Positions 44,078 through 54,301 of a DNA stretch of 64,000 nt are shown here, piece after piece (within the stretch, counting starts at the first letter, position 1; each line of letters begins with the position of its first letter). The translations under genes were made by a program, and so were the position numbers. The notes below the pieces were generated by a model. It was not told the origin of the DNA. It did not search any database and saw nothing but the letters and a program-made list of their open reading frames with translations. The stretch covers positions 282,410 through 346,409 of the forward strand of contig CAUYUJ010015283.1 of the NCBI GenBank assembly GCA_963575745.1, given 5' to 3'. The DNA is from Prorocentrum cordatum. Lineage: Eukaryota > Sar > Dinophyceae > Prorocentrales > Prorocentraceae.

Positions 44078-45037
44078 CTATCTAACTAAGCCCACAGCCA
44101 TTGAGAAACTTGGGCGGACAATAGTAATGCTTGTGCTTGAGGTGATGCTGCAGCCAAATCTAATTGGCCTCATCGCGAAACAGGGCATGTGAGAAAATAG
44201 CCTGCTTCTTCCTCTGATCACACGGCAGCCACGCATACTACCTCCCCAATTTGTGTTTATGCATTCCAGCTGAATGGCTTCATGCGTGGAGAACTATAGA
44301 TTTGGGTGGCAGATCATGTTCTGGTGGTTCTGGGGATGTTTTCTTCGATCCTGTGTGTCTGCACGTTTGCCCCGTGCGACCACCACACGCCGCGTTTGAT
44401 GCACCAAGCCTCACGCAGCCAAACTCATCAGTTTTCAAGTCAGGTAGCCCCTGTTCCATTTCCTTTCTTGCATTCGCCGAAATTCAGATAGACACTGTTC
44501 AGACTTACTTCTGCTCTGGTGCTGCTGGACAATGGGCGGACCAAGAGGGCAAGCGGAGCCTTCAGCCGTATCTCTCAATCTGGTGCATCCCTCATGACCA
44601 ATTGTCGTGCCAAAGTCGTGGGGCGCTTCACGCCTTGTTTCCTTCTTTTCCGACGAGGTTCGGCTTCGTCTCCCCTCCATGTTTGGCCCTTCTTGCAGGC
44701 ATGTTTCTGGCATGGTTGGATGCAACCGTTCCAAGCCAGGGCCTCCTCCTCCTCCTATTGCTGCTTGGCCTCCTCTCTTTCTTCTCAATTTCCCTTCAGG
44801 GGGAACCCTTTCACACATCATGGGAATATGATCCTTTACTCCTCCTTCTCCTCATCCTCAGCTGGCCGATCGATCTGGCCCCGAAGCGCGAGCCACCCCT
44901 GCTGATCGAAAACCCAATCGCTTTGGCACCGATCGGCGACTGGTGGATCTGCGATTCACGTTCTCCTCCTCCCTCCTCTCCTCCTCATACAACAGAACCC
45001 GATCGACGGGTCGGAGTCTTCTGAGGCATGGGCATGC
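44078..45037. other. Intron between ligase exons 5 and 6
   Basis: A 257-residue plus-strand frame (44251-45024) spans this intron, with hydrophobic and Ser/Pro-rich parts encoded by pyrimidine-rich DNA. It overlaps no known motif and was not taken as a gene. Confidence 0.4.
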
Positions 45038-45100
45038 CGTAGCCCTGTCGCACGATGGGGATCCCTAGGCGTTTCTTAGCCTTCAGGGCCAACTCGTAGC
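45038..45100 (-). CDS. Ligase exon 5: KRLGIPIVRQGY block
   Basis: The 63-bp exon starts GCAG|GC, restores the Gly split from exon 4 and encodes YELALKAKKRLGIPIVRQGY plus one base. This is the helix and strand leading to the A5 motif. The donor TACG|GCAT is GC type. Beyond it the intron happens to encode Gly-Met, so the exon could by eye be read two residues longer. Confidence 0.92.
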
Positions 45101-45410
45101 CTGCGCCGAGGTGGGCAGCTCCGATGATGATGTTAATGATGACGATGATGAAACGCCCCCAGTGCGGTTCTTCAAGACATCTGCAACACATATACAAAAC
45201 AGCTCAGCTAGGAAACCTCTATCTTCCCCCAACGAATCCGAAACATCCACCTGCACAGCTCTAGAGTTGTTTCTCATGGGAGCCTGAATGATCAACTCGA
45301 GTCGGCCACCCTTTGCTGATCTCACCTGTACATCTGAGGAGGAAAAAGAGAGGAGGAGGAGAGCCATATGGCAATGTGAGCCACGGCCAAGCAGCTAGTC
45401 TGGATAATGT

Positions 45411-45565
45411 ATTGAATTTCTGGATTCTCCGGGACTGGAATTTCAGAATTTTCTGCATTATCCGGAATTTCCAGAAATTCTGGGTTTGCAGAATCTTCAA
45501 AAGGTTTGTGGGATTTTTCAAACTTTGTTTGAATGTCTGGAAATTTCTGGAATGTCTGGAATTCC
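45411..45565. repeat. Degenerate TCTGGAATTTC repeat
   Basis: TCTGGAATTTC-like words and their near-complements alternate (GAATTTCTGGATTC, GGAATTTCCAGAAATTC), giving an AT-rich, partly palindromic stretch. Confidence 0.55.
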
Positions 45566-45589
45566 CCTGACTCCAGACGGCCTGGAGTC

Positions 45590-45990
45590 TTCGAAAGATC
45601 GATCCAGGACGCCCAAGCAGGCTTCAGACGGCCCGATCATCTCCGAGACGCCACAAGAGGTCTCCAAGAGCGCTCCCAAGAGGGCTCAAGGACGCTTCAG
45701 GTTGTTGTCATCGTGTAGCGGTTCTGCTTTTTCGGCTTCTAGACGCTGCAAGACGGCCAAGAGGCTTCAACTATAGCCATGAGACGAACTAAGAGGTTCC
45801 CAAAAAGGCGCGGGGACGGCCCGAGGGGCCTCCAAGACGGCTCCAAGATGCCTCCAGGACGGCTCAGGAGGGCGTTCCAAGAAACTTGCGGGAGGCTCCA
45901 AGAGGCCCTCGAAGAGCCCCCCAAGAGGTTCTAACAGTTCAGACAAGAGGTCCCCTGAAGCCCAAAGAGGCCCCCTAAGAGGCTCCCAAA
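45590..45990. repeat. CCAAGANGGCC-type repeat block
   Basis: Units such as CCAAGAGG and CCAAGACGG flank a core with TTTTTCGGCTTCTAGACGC at about 45727-45745. Confidence 0.65.
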
Positions 45991-46173
45991 ACGCGGAGCG
46001 CGACAAGGAGGGGTGTCCAACGCCGATCCGAGCAATCCGCGCGGATCTCCGAGTTTTGACGTTTATGTGATCGCTTGTTTCCCTAAATGCATCCGTCCGT
46101 CCGTGCCTGCCGAAGAGGGCCTGGGGCTGCTGCCTGCCGGGGCGCGGATCACTGCGCCCGGCAATGTCCTCGC

Positions 46174-46295
46174 CATCGCTCGGACGTCCACTCCTTGTGC
46201 ATTTCTCGGTTTCTCGCGTATTTCTTTTCCGCAAGGTGAACAAGCATGCTCCTCGATGGTCCTCGCCGGGAAAAAGTGCACACGCCCGAGCGATG
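46174..46295. mobile_element. Short inverted-repeat element, copy B
   Basis: The arms CATCGCTCGGACG (46174-46186) and CGCCCGAGCGATG (46283-46295) pair with one mismatch. The interior matches 37078-37171, including CTCCTCGATGGTCCTCGCCG. Confidence 0.6.
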
Positions 46296-46865
46296 CCAAG
46301 TGTCGAGTACGTTCCAAGGGGCTCCTGGATCCGCATCCTCCTCCCGCCTCCCGCCCCCTTACTCCTGCCCTCCTGGAAACATTTGGAAACTTGCGAGGCG
46401 GCCGCCCAAACCGTCCGAGGGCCTCCAGAAGTTGGCGACGCACTCCCCGCCAGAAACCTCCTTTCCCCAAACATCCTACGATGTGATGTTTTCAATCCGC
46501 GGCCCCAGTGCTCAGACCCCTCACCTGGGGGAGTCATCCGTCCCGCATCCATGCATGATTGTCCTGGGCCCCGACAAGCCCCCGGAGGCCGAAACAGAGG
46601 AAACACCAGCGGGAGTGTCTAATTCGATCCGCCCGATATCTTGAAAAATGGCGACCTCCCCCGGCAATCTCCTCCACCCATGCCCTGCCGTCGCCCAAGT
46701 GCATTTTCTTCCGTGTGCATTTCCTGATTCTCTGTTCGCGAGGGTTGCCGGAGGCTGCTGGACTCCTCGCAGCTCCGCAAAGCAGGCTTGCACGGGTCCA
46801 GGTCGAGCGAAGGGTTCCGTGAAGAGAAGCAAACTCCACACGTCCGAGCGGCGCCCGGCCCGCGC

Positions 46866-46917
46866 CTAGAGGAGCAGCTCCGCAGAAGAGTTCCTTTAGC
46901 GAGGTGAGGGGCAACAC
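46866..46917 (-). CDS. Ligase exon 4: FCGAAPLG block
   Basis: The 52-bp exon starts CGAG|GTG and encodes VLPLTSLKELFCGAAPL plus one base. LKEL.CGAAPLG is the A4/A5-region strand conserved in 4CL-type ligases. The donor is CTAG|GCGC (GC type). The first nine bases nearly repeat the first nine intron bases after exon 3. Confidence 0.92.
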
Positions 46918-47008
46918 CTCGGGCGGCCGCGCGTCGGGGGGCGATTCCCGGGCCAGCTGGCAGAGGCTGGTCCGATCGGCGAGTCAACAACGAACCGGAG
47001 GGCCTGCT

Positions 47009-47080
47009 CATCTTTCTCCTCCTCCTCCTCCTCCTCCTCCTCCTCCTCCTCCTCCTCCTCCTCCTCCCTCTTCCATTCCT
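47009..47080. repeat. CCT microsatellite
   Basis: A near-perfect CCT run lies 90 bp upstream (on the minus strand) of the exon 4 acceptor. Confidence 0.95.
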
Positions 47081-47208
47081 TTACCTGATGGATAACTCCC
47101 CCCTGTCGCACCCCGAGGCCGGTCGAAAGGGCGGGCCGGGAGATTCGCTTGAGACTTCCTCACCACTTATGACCCTGATACTTAACAGTTGACAGCAGTT
47201 TTACACAT

Positions 47209-47625
47209 GGAGGGCGGGTCGTTTTCAAAATGTGGCTCTCGCCTCAGCGCCACGTACATTAACTTTAAACATGTTCAGCAGTTTCTCGGATTGAGGGCGG
47301 GTCGTTTCCAAAATGTGGCTCGCGCCTTGTCGCCACGCATATTCGTTTCAAAAAATTGGAAGAGTTTCGTGGATTGGGGGCTGTTACTTTTCAAAATGAG
47401 GCTCCTGCCGCAGCGCCGCGCACATTCGCTTTGAACATTTGCAAGAATTTCACAAATTGTAAGCGGTTCGTTTTCAAAATGAGGTTCTCGCCTTGGCGCC
47501 GTGTACATTGGTTTAAGCACTTGGAAGAGCTTCACGGATTGAGGGCTGTTCCTTTTCAAAATGTGGCTCTCGCCTTAGCGCCGCGCACATTCGCTTTAAG
47601 CATTTGCAAGAATTTCACTGGTTCT
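47209..47625. repeat. ~84-bp tandem repeat, five copies, alternating types
   Basis: TTTTCAAAATG and GGCTCTCGCC...GCGCCGCGCACATT recur at about 47222, 47308, 47391, 47474 and 47560. Copies 3 and 5 share CATTTGCAAGAATTTCAC and copies 2 and 4 share TTGGAAGAG, so the repeat is organised as ~168-bp dimers. Confidence 0.8.
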
Positions 47626-47944
47626 CATGGTTAACGAACCAGCACTTGTTTTGGAGCGATTCAGGACTGGCAGAGCGTACCAGTTACATTGATTCGTGGT
47701 GTTGAGGTCCCAGAAACGGTCTTCTGGCACGATTCAGGACCGCCAAGACGTAACAGTCAGGTCAACTCGCGGCGTTGAAGTTATGATGATGGTTTTTTGA
47801 CGCGACTCAAAATATTTCACACGGTTGTCCCCCAACGAATCAATTCCCTCTGTGGACATTGCTCCTTCTAGGGGACTATGAAAAGGGATCTTGGAGGGAG
47901 GGTGTATTTCAACATCGTTCATGAGTCTTGGATTTGCACTGGTC

Positions 47945-48185
47945 CTCCCTCCCTCCTCCTCCTCCTCCTCCTCCTCTTCCTCCTCCTTCTCCTCCTCCTC
48001 TCTCCTCCCTCCTCCCTCCTCCCTCCCTCCCTGCCTCTCTCCCTCCCGCCTGCTACCACTTCTGCTCCTGCTGCTACTCCTCGTCGTCGTCGTCCTCCTC
48101 CTCCTCCTCTTCCCTCGTCTTGCAGCTCCTGCTGCTAGTCCTCCTCCTGATGCTGACGTTCTTCCTCCTCCTCATTCTCCTCGTC
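47945..48185. repeat. TCC-rich polypyrimidine tract
   Basis: TCC/CTC units, with short CTGCTG and GTCGTC patches. No gene. Confidence 0.9.
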
Positions 48186-49155
48186 CTCCTCGTCTCTTTC
48201 TCCTTCAACTGCTTTCACTGCCAGGAATTCGCATGCCCATAACATGCGCACGCCAGAGCTCTGCAACACTAGAGGAGAAATCAATCTAAGCGGATTGGGC
48301 ACAACACCGCGTCTGAGAAGCCAGGCGTGACAACGCACGATCATGCAAGGTATGACTCTTTTTCAGACATGAAGTCGGCGTGCCCATTCTGGAGACCCAT
48401 ACTCTCTGGGGGATCACAGGGGCATGATGATACATACCAATATTCCAATTCTTACGCATCCTGCATGGAAGAACCCCCCGCGGATTACTGTCCCCCCAAA
48501 TCCCAGGACGCTTCTCGGACGCACGCCCCCTGCCCCAGGGCACCTTTCCGACGCCCCCCCCGAAGCCTCCCCGGCTAGCCGTCCACACTCGTCTGGGCGC
48601 CAAGGAGGTCCCCGAGGCCTCGCCGCGACTCCCAGCATGGACAAGAGAGCCCGCGAACGGTTCCCGCATGGTTCCCTTGAAAAGAGAGCGCCTCTACGGG
48701 GTCGGAAAAACGCTCGGATTGAATAACCCAATCCGCCCGAAGTCTGGGCCACTCCCCATACATTGTCCTCCTGCACGTCGAGGCGCGACGCGCCCGTCCT
48801 TGGGGCACCTTTGCCACGGGGCGGCCCACGGAAGGTCAGAGTTCTGGCCTAGTCTGGAAAGAGAAAGGGGGGCGTACGGTTTTCAGGGGGCTCCAGGGGG
48901 CTCCCAGGTTGTCAGAGGAGCAGCTGCAGGAAGCTCCCTCATGGAGCGAACTCTTCATCGGGTGCGGCACGAAAACTATTGTTATCGGACGAACTCCTAA
49001 TCCTTCGTCTCTCGTCAGTCGCCCAATATCCGACAGCCTACACCTGTTGGGTACTACTAACTTGGAGAAAACCAGTGCTCGAACCGCTCCAACAGCATTC
49101 GGGGACAATCTCAAGACTCAACATGCTGGGACTAAGCAGAAAGAGTCGGCAGCAC
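48186..49155. other. Intron 3, 5' half, no gene recognised
   Basis: Mixed sequence directly after the exon 3 donor. No repeat or motif was identified apart from the intron boundary duplication at 49150-49158. Confidence 0.45.
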
Positions 49156-49314
49156 CTCCTTGACGAGAGGATTGTTCGCCAGGAAATTCACGAGGGGAGG
49201 CGCGACGTGAGCCACGGTCACATCGTACTTTTTCAAGAGCTGCAGATACTCCTTGGCCTGGAACTTCGGCATAGTGACGATCCGAACGCCACTGCGAAGG
49301 CCCATGGCAAGCAC
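49156..49314 (-). CDS. Ligase exon 3: LRSGVRIVTMPKF block
   Basis: The 53-codon exon starts TGAG|GTG and encodes VLAMGLRSGVRIVTMPKF, QAKEYLQLLKKYDVTVAHVA and PPLVNFLANNPLVKE. It is the most readily recognised part of the gene. The spacing from HIYGM in exon 2 to LRSG equals the family's. Both ends are phase 0. The donor is GAG|GTGCTGCC (GT). Confidence 0.96.
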
Positions 49315-50281
49315 CTCAGCAGCGTAGTAAGATGCTCTGGCGACTGCACCGTTCTGTCCCTCCATGCATGGCGAGGCCCAGAGAGGACTCCAGCGGGGCC
49401 AATACGAGGTGCGGTGCGGTCCTGACGGCCCTCAAAATTCCAAGAACTCCCCAAACGCGAGTCCAACTTAGGCTCTTAAAGCCGTGACTGGTTCTGATGC
49501 CCGGCTCCCCCTGCTGCTGGCTCCCCTGAAGCCTGGCTGACATGCCCGCCCACCATCGCGTCTCCTCCCCTTCCGTTTCGCTCTGAAACCCCGTCCTCAC
49601 GCAAGACAGTCCACCTCGATAGCACAACCGAAAACTGGTCGAATCGACCAACGAAACCGAAATCGACCGAATTAGACTGACCGCAACCAGACTAGAGACT
49701 AGAATGGCGAAACAACGTAGCAACGACGTAAAATCCGACCGAACCGAATCGACCAAATACATCCGACTACGACGCAACCGAGCCGTCAGAACCGCGGACA
49801 CCCTTGCGTCCTGACGGCGCCGTCCCTAACCGTAGTCAGGGACAGATCCTGCGCCGCCAGGTACGGCGCAGCCAGCCGCCGCCCTTCATGGAGCGGCGTG
49901 ACCAGGAACGGCGCCACTCGACAGAGCCTCGGGCCACGCGACTTCGCTCGTAGCGGCGCGCGCTGTGTTTGCCTCGTGTGGCTCTCTCGCCACGCTGCTG
50001 GACATGTGGACCGCCCCCGAAGCTCGAGCGGTCCCTCAGGCAGAAGGCCACGCCCGCGGCGCCGAACTCGCCGTCTCCGCCCTCCAGCCGTCTGCCCGCG
50101 AGAACTGCAGAAGCAAGGGAGCTTAAAAGTGCGCGTGCCCTCCGAGGAGTGCAACGCATAAGGAGCGCGCGCGACTCGGGCAGGAGTGCCTGCCCGAGTC
50201 GAAAGACGGGGCGTGTCATGTCTCTAGCCCTCTCCCTCTCCCCCACTCTCTCTCTCTCTGTATATTCCTCTTCCTATATCT

Positions 50282-50950
50282 TTATAAGCCCGGGTGGGGG
50301 GAAAACCCGTCCCCCCCCCTTAAAACCGGACCCCCGGGATCTGGAGCTTTGGGACCCTCCGGACTGGCCTCGAAGCGGCCCCCTGGGCCTCGCAGGGCGT
50401 TTTGCCAAGCCTTCGCAGCACACCCAAGGCGATCAGGGGGGTCACCGGAGACGTCCCAGAGACCCCCAAGACAGCACAAGAGCGTTCCAAAAAGCCGTCA
50501 TACCCCGAAAGATCGCTCCAAAACGTACCAAGAGGCCTCCAAGAGCACCCCCAAGAAGGCCCCAAGAGGAAAAAATCGTTAATTCTATGTAGGTTTTTGG
50601 TGCATTTAGGGTTCTCCTCTTTTCGGCTTCCCGACGCTCCAAGACGGCGGTCTCCTAGGCGTCCGAAGCCGCCTGGGAGGCTCCCAAATTGCTCCACAAC
50701 CATCCGAAAGGGCTTCCAGGCAGTCCAAGAGAGCCCCAAAACGGCACAACAGGGGTCCAAAATGGCCCTAAGAGAGCACCATGGCGGCCCAAGATGGCCC
50801 CAAGACACCCTCCGAAGCATTCCAAATCGTGACTGGGGCGTTCAGGGAGACCGCGGTTAGAGGCAGGTTGGCCTTAGGAAGCCCCAGAGGCCCCCAGAAC
50901 ACACCCAGGAGGCCTTCAGAAGGCTTTAAGAAAGCCTGAGAACTTTGGTG
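50282..50950. repeat. CCAAGANGGCC-type repeat block with core module
   Basis: CCAAGA units at 50460-50570 and 50640-50900 flank a core at 50570-50640 (AAAAAATCGTTAATTC, then TCCTCTTTTCGGCTTCCCGACG). Confidence 0.65.
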
Positions 50951-51249
50951 AGGCCCCCTGAGGCTCTCCAAAGAGGAGCCTCCGCAAAAAAAGAGCTGAG
51001 GAGGATGGTGAGAATGCCCAGGGTATGGCGAAAATGAAGAAAAATAAGCATGGAGGAAGGATAACGAACAACATTACGATAACGGCGATGCCAGAAAAGG
51101 CAGCAAGAAGTTATCGCTAATTTGTCGGCTTGTCCTTCCTGCCGTTTCCGCCTGCATACCAAACTTCAAGGACCAAGGTGCATGGCGCGAAGCGCCACTG
51201 CAGTCTTGTGTATATATATATATATGTAGATGTAAAACTGATTTCATAT

Positions 51250-51362
51250 CTTTATCTCTCTTCCTCTCTCGCTCTGCCTTCCGTAGCTCTCTCTCTCCCT
51301 CTCTCCCTCTCTGACCGTCTCTCCTCATGTCAATTACTTCTTTCTCTCTCTCTCTCTCGATC
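51250..51362. repeat. TC-rich microsatellite
   Basis: CTCTCTC runs over about 110 bp inside intron 2. A short TATATATATATATA run lies at 51211-51226. Confidence 0.85.
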
Positions 51363-51455
51363 TTATCCCCCCGCTTGTCGCCAACGTCAGCGCTTCGCTC
51401 CGAACAGGTACTCTGCACTTCTGAATCGAGGCGGATGCATGTTCCAGCGGGATAC

Positions 51456-51578
51456 CTTGTTCATACCATAAATATGGAAGAACGGCAGGACTGCGAGGAA
51501 CGTGTCCTTCTTGCCTATGTTTGGGAAGATGCACTCTGACATCTGCTTGATGTTGGCGACAAGGTTGTGGTGGGTCAG
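51456..51578 (-). CDS. Ligase exon 2: LTHHNL and HIYGM block
   Basis: The 41-codon exon starts CTCAG|CTG and encodes LTHHNLVANIKQMSECIF, then a segment ending AVLPFFHIYGMNK. These follow the ATP loop directly in the family. The donor is AAG|GTATCC (GT). Both ends are phase 0. Confidence 0.95.
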
Positions 51579-52033
51579 CTGAGTGTTTGCTCAGAGCCCA
51601 ACGGCAATGCACGCGTGACGCACGCAGCTTGGATATCCCCTCGCGCACGTTGTGTTACACCTTTGGCACCCCCTGCTGTACACCCTTCGGTTCTGGGCCC
51701 AAAGACCGCCACACAACACGAGATCAGGGCAGGAGCCATTACTGGGAACACCAATGTGTCACGCGGGTTTGGCGTCATCGAAAATAGTAAACCATACTCA
51801 TAGCAAGTGTTGCTATTCTGGAACCGTCGACACACCAACGCATATAAAACATGTTGCCTGATTGCGACTAAGATGCCAACGTGGACTGCAGACATGGAAC
51901 CAACAGTGCCAGCAGCGCGTCCACAAATGCTGACATCCGATGCCACAAATGGTGGCATGTGCGAAAACAAAGCCAGGGACACTGAACGTACACAACATCT
52001 GCAGACAACAGGCAGGAAGAAAAGGACGAACTC

Positions 52034-52120
52034 CTGCACGCCCTTCGGCATCCCGGTTGTCCCTGACGAGTAAGGCAGCACAGCCACGTCGTTCTGCTTG
52101 TCTATCTGGACAGGCTGGAA
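52034..52120 (-). CDS. Ligase exon 1 found here: ATP-binding loop
   Basis: The exon encodes FQPVQIDKQNDVAVLPYSSG then TTGMPKGVQ. YSSGTTGMPKG is the P-loop-like A3 motif that binds ATP phosphates. The donor is GCAG|GAGTTC, a GA donor: joined to exon 2 it gives GVQLTHHN exactly, whereas reading through (QEFVLFF) does not match. The acceptor CGACAG|TTC at 52120 is the best candidate, but CCAG|CCT at 52114 is possible. Confidence 0.93.
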
Positions 52121-53990
52121 CTGTCGAGGGCAGTGCATCTTCTTTCAACAAAAACATCGTACTGCAGGTGCGTGCAGACCTAGTATCAAGATTGCGATAC
52201 TCTTTTCTCGTCCATCCGATTTCCGCGAGCAACTGAACACACCGAGGGAGGACATAACAATCTGTGAAGGACAGGTATGAGCACATGGTGGCATGCAAGT
52301 TAAGGCGAAGACGCATGTGGAGGTGTTATATCATTTGCTAGTGGTTTGGCGAATGGAGGCGGCAAGCCAGCTACATCGAGTCGAGTCAGACAACGTATCG
52401 AAGAGTCCGCCGATGAAATCTAGCTGACACTGTTTACCCGCACGCGCTAAAATGTCGCAAGATGGCTGTGCGATGTTGGCGCTGTTACCGAGGGTCTTCG
52501 CAACCAGAACGGCGATGCATGCCGCCGTGCTCTATTGATGTGCGCGCGAGGATGTGAAGGGCAGGGTTGACCTGGCTAGGGCTGGCATGTGCGCGAGTGC
52601 GTGAGTGTGGGCATAAACTGCGTTTCCCGAACACATCGCCCCTGCAATAAACCTCCCACGCCTGCCTCCTCCCCGTACTTCCGTCGGTCCCTGCCTGACT
52701 AGTTGCTTCCCCCTCCCCCCTGATCCTGTCATCTTCCCCCTTCTTCCACATCCGACGTCGTGAAACAAATGCAGCGCCGTGACAAAGTCACGACCATCGC
52801 ACTCGAACCCAATTCTAGACTCGACTTTCCGAGCCCGATCGATCTGTGAGGATCCTGGGCCCAGAGACAAGGCAATCATGTCAGTTGTACATGTCGTTCA
52901 CGACGCCTGGATACGAATGTCCCCTTGCTTGCCTTTTCCGCCTGCTTCGACACCTCCAGAAACCCAATAAAGCCTTCTGAGCGCCTCCGAGGAAGCAGGA
53001 AACGACCGAACATGTTTGAAAACCACCGACACCGTCCGTCCTCTTCCCCTCCCCCCCTGGGAGAGGGAAGAGGAGAAAGATGAGGAGGAAAACGAGGACA
53101 AGGAGAAGGAGAGGATGGAAGAGAAGACGAGGCAGAGAACATGATGATAGCGATGACGATGGTGGTGAGGAGGGGGAGAAGAAGAGGAGGCCCTCAGTCT
53201 TCTCGCCCTGCATCCTGCCTTCCTTCGCTCCCTCCTCCTCCCCTCGTGGCAGAGCAGGAGGAGATGGCGCCTCCCAGTAGGCGCCTATCCTCGAAAGCTC
53301 GGCGAACGGGGTTGCGCCAGGCGCCTTGTCGCAGGTGGGGGGCTCGAGGCGAGGGGAGGAACGGGAGAAACTTGAGGCGGGGATGACGTGTAGGGAGCAG
53401 GACGAGGATGAGGGTGACACGTAAGACACATATCGAAACGATGTTCCTGCTTCTGGGGTCCCGTTTCGGGCAGGGGGCTGTCGAGCAGGGGGGTGTAAAA
53501 CATCAATCTGGGATGCAACATCCAGACAGGATGGACCCCTGGAGGTGCTCCCAGGTAGACTGATTTATGCCTTTGGTTGGGGCCAACATGAGGAGGTAGG
53601 GAAGGAGGAAGAGGGGGCGCTTGGAGATTCCAGGGGTATTTTGAAGGATGCAAAGGGATCTGTGTGTCCTCGGGGTTTGATGTGCAATGGGGAGGAGGAA
53701 GGGCAGGAGCGACCGTCGCTGCGAAAATGGCCGTCCTCAGGCACCCATGCGCTCATGCGTGCCAAACCAAGTGCGCGTAAGCACTGAAGCCCAGCATTCG
53801 GAGGCGGACGCAGGGGCGGAGACCAGGGCGGGGCAAGGCGCGGCGGCGTCTGCGGCGCGCATTCTGCACGCAGGCTGCAGGCAAGCGAGGCCGTGCCCCG
53901 CCCGTGCTCAGACGGCGTCCGAGTCGCCACCGCAGCCCGGTTGGCCCGAAAGCTGGCGGGCCCTGCCCGGTGATGTGCAGCAGGCAGCGC
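52121..53990. other. Region upstream of ligase exon 1
   Basis: The N-terminal ~180 residues should be encoded here or further right. One weak candidate is minus strand 53331-53296 (GCGCCTGGCGCAACC on, encoding APGATPFAELSR), which resembles the segment just before FxPVQID in some ligases. Its phase does not fit cleanly with exon 1, so it is not called. The rest has no recognised gene. Confidence 0.35.
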
Positions 53991-54007
53991 GCACCTCCAT
54001 GGCGGGG

Positions 54008-54075
54008 CGGGGGAGGAGGAGGAGGAGGAGGAGGAGGAGGAGGAGGAGGAGGAGGAGGAGGAGGAGGAGGAGTTT
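54008..54075. repeat. AGG microsatellite
   Basis: Perfect or near-perfect GGA units over 65 bp. Confidence 0.97.
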
Positions 54076-54301
54076 TAAACTCGCGCGCTCAGGCATGCAC
54101 GTGGGTGCCCCTGGTCTCGGCACCCTGGCCGAGCGCACTAGCAGCACGCTCGCGGCAGGGTGGGCCAGCGGCCTCAGCGCGCATCCTCTCTAGCGGCAAG
54201 CGGGGGCCAGCAGGCTGATGTCTGCTGCCAGTGCGCCCGCCTCCGCTGCTGCTCTCCCTGGCGGCAGGCGACGATCAGCAGGCTGACGGCTGCTGCCAGC
54301 A

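Larger units (their letters stand above)
3590..52120 (-). other. Split gene: 4-coumarate--CoA ligase-like AMP-forming ligase (11 exons, 5' part missing)
   Basis: The gene is read from high to low coordinates. Exons: 52120(?)-52034, 51578-51456, 49314-49156, 46917-46866, 45100-45038, 44077-44040 (tentative), 19856-19724, 18445-18399, 14416-14318, 13310-13112 and 3681-3590. Phases agree at every junction and the joined length is 1092 nt ending in TGA. Family motifs appear in the right order: ATP loop YSSGTTGMPKG, HIYGM, LRSGVRIVTMPKF, the FCGAAPLG strand, [47 protein letters not shown], and the A10 lysine in SASGKILRK. ANL ligases activate a carboxylic acid with ATP and then load it on CoA. The order fits the 4CL/acyl-CoA ligase branch, but the substrate cannot be read. 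Introns are 455, 2141, 2238, 1765, 960, 24183, 1278, 3982, 1007 and 9430 bp. About 180 N-terminal residues are missing. No C-terminal SKL-type peroxisomal signal is present. Confidence 0.9.

Noticed and set aside
44251-45024. A 257-residue plus-strand frame between ligase exons 5 and 6
   Set aside because: Pyrimidine-rich DNA, no motif, opposite to the gene; length alone is weak evidence.
53296-53331. Possible ligase exon upstream of exon 1 (APGATPFAELSR)
   Set aside because: Only about a dozen residues of weak resemblance, and the phase does not join exon 1 without assuming an unusual boundary.
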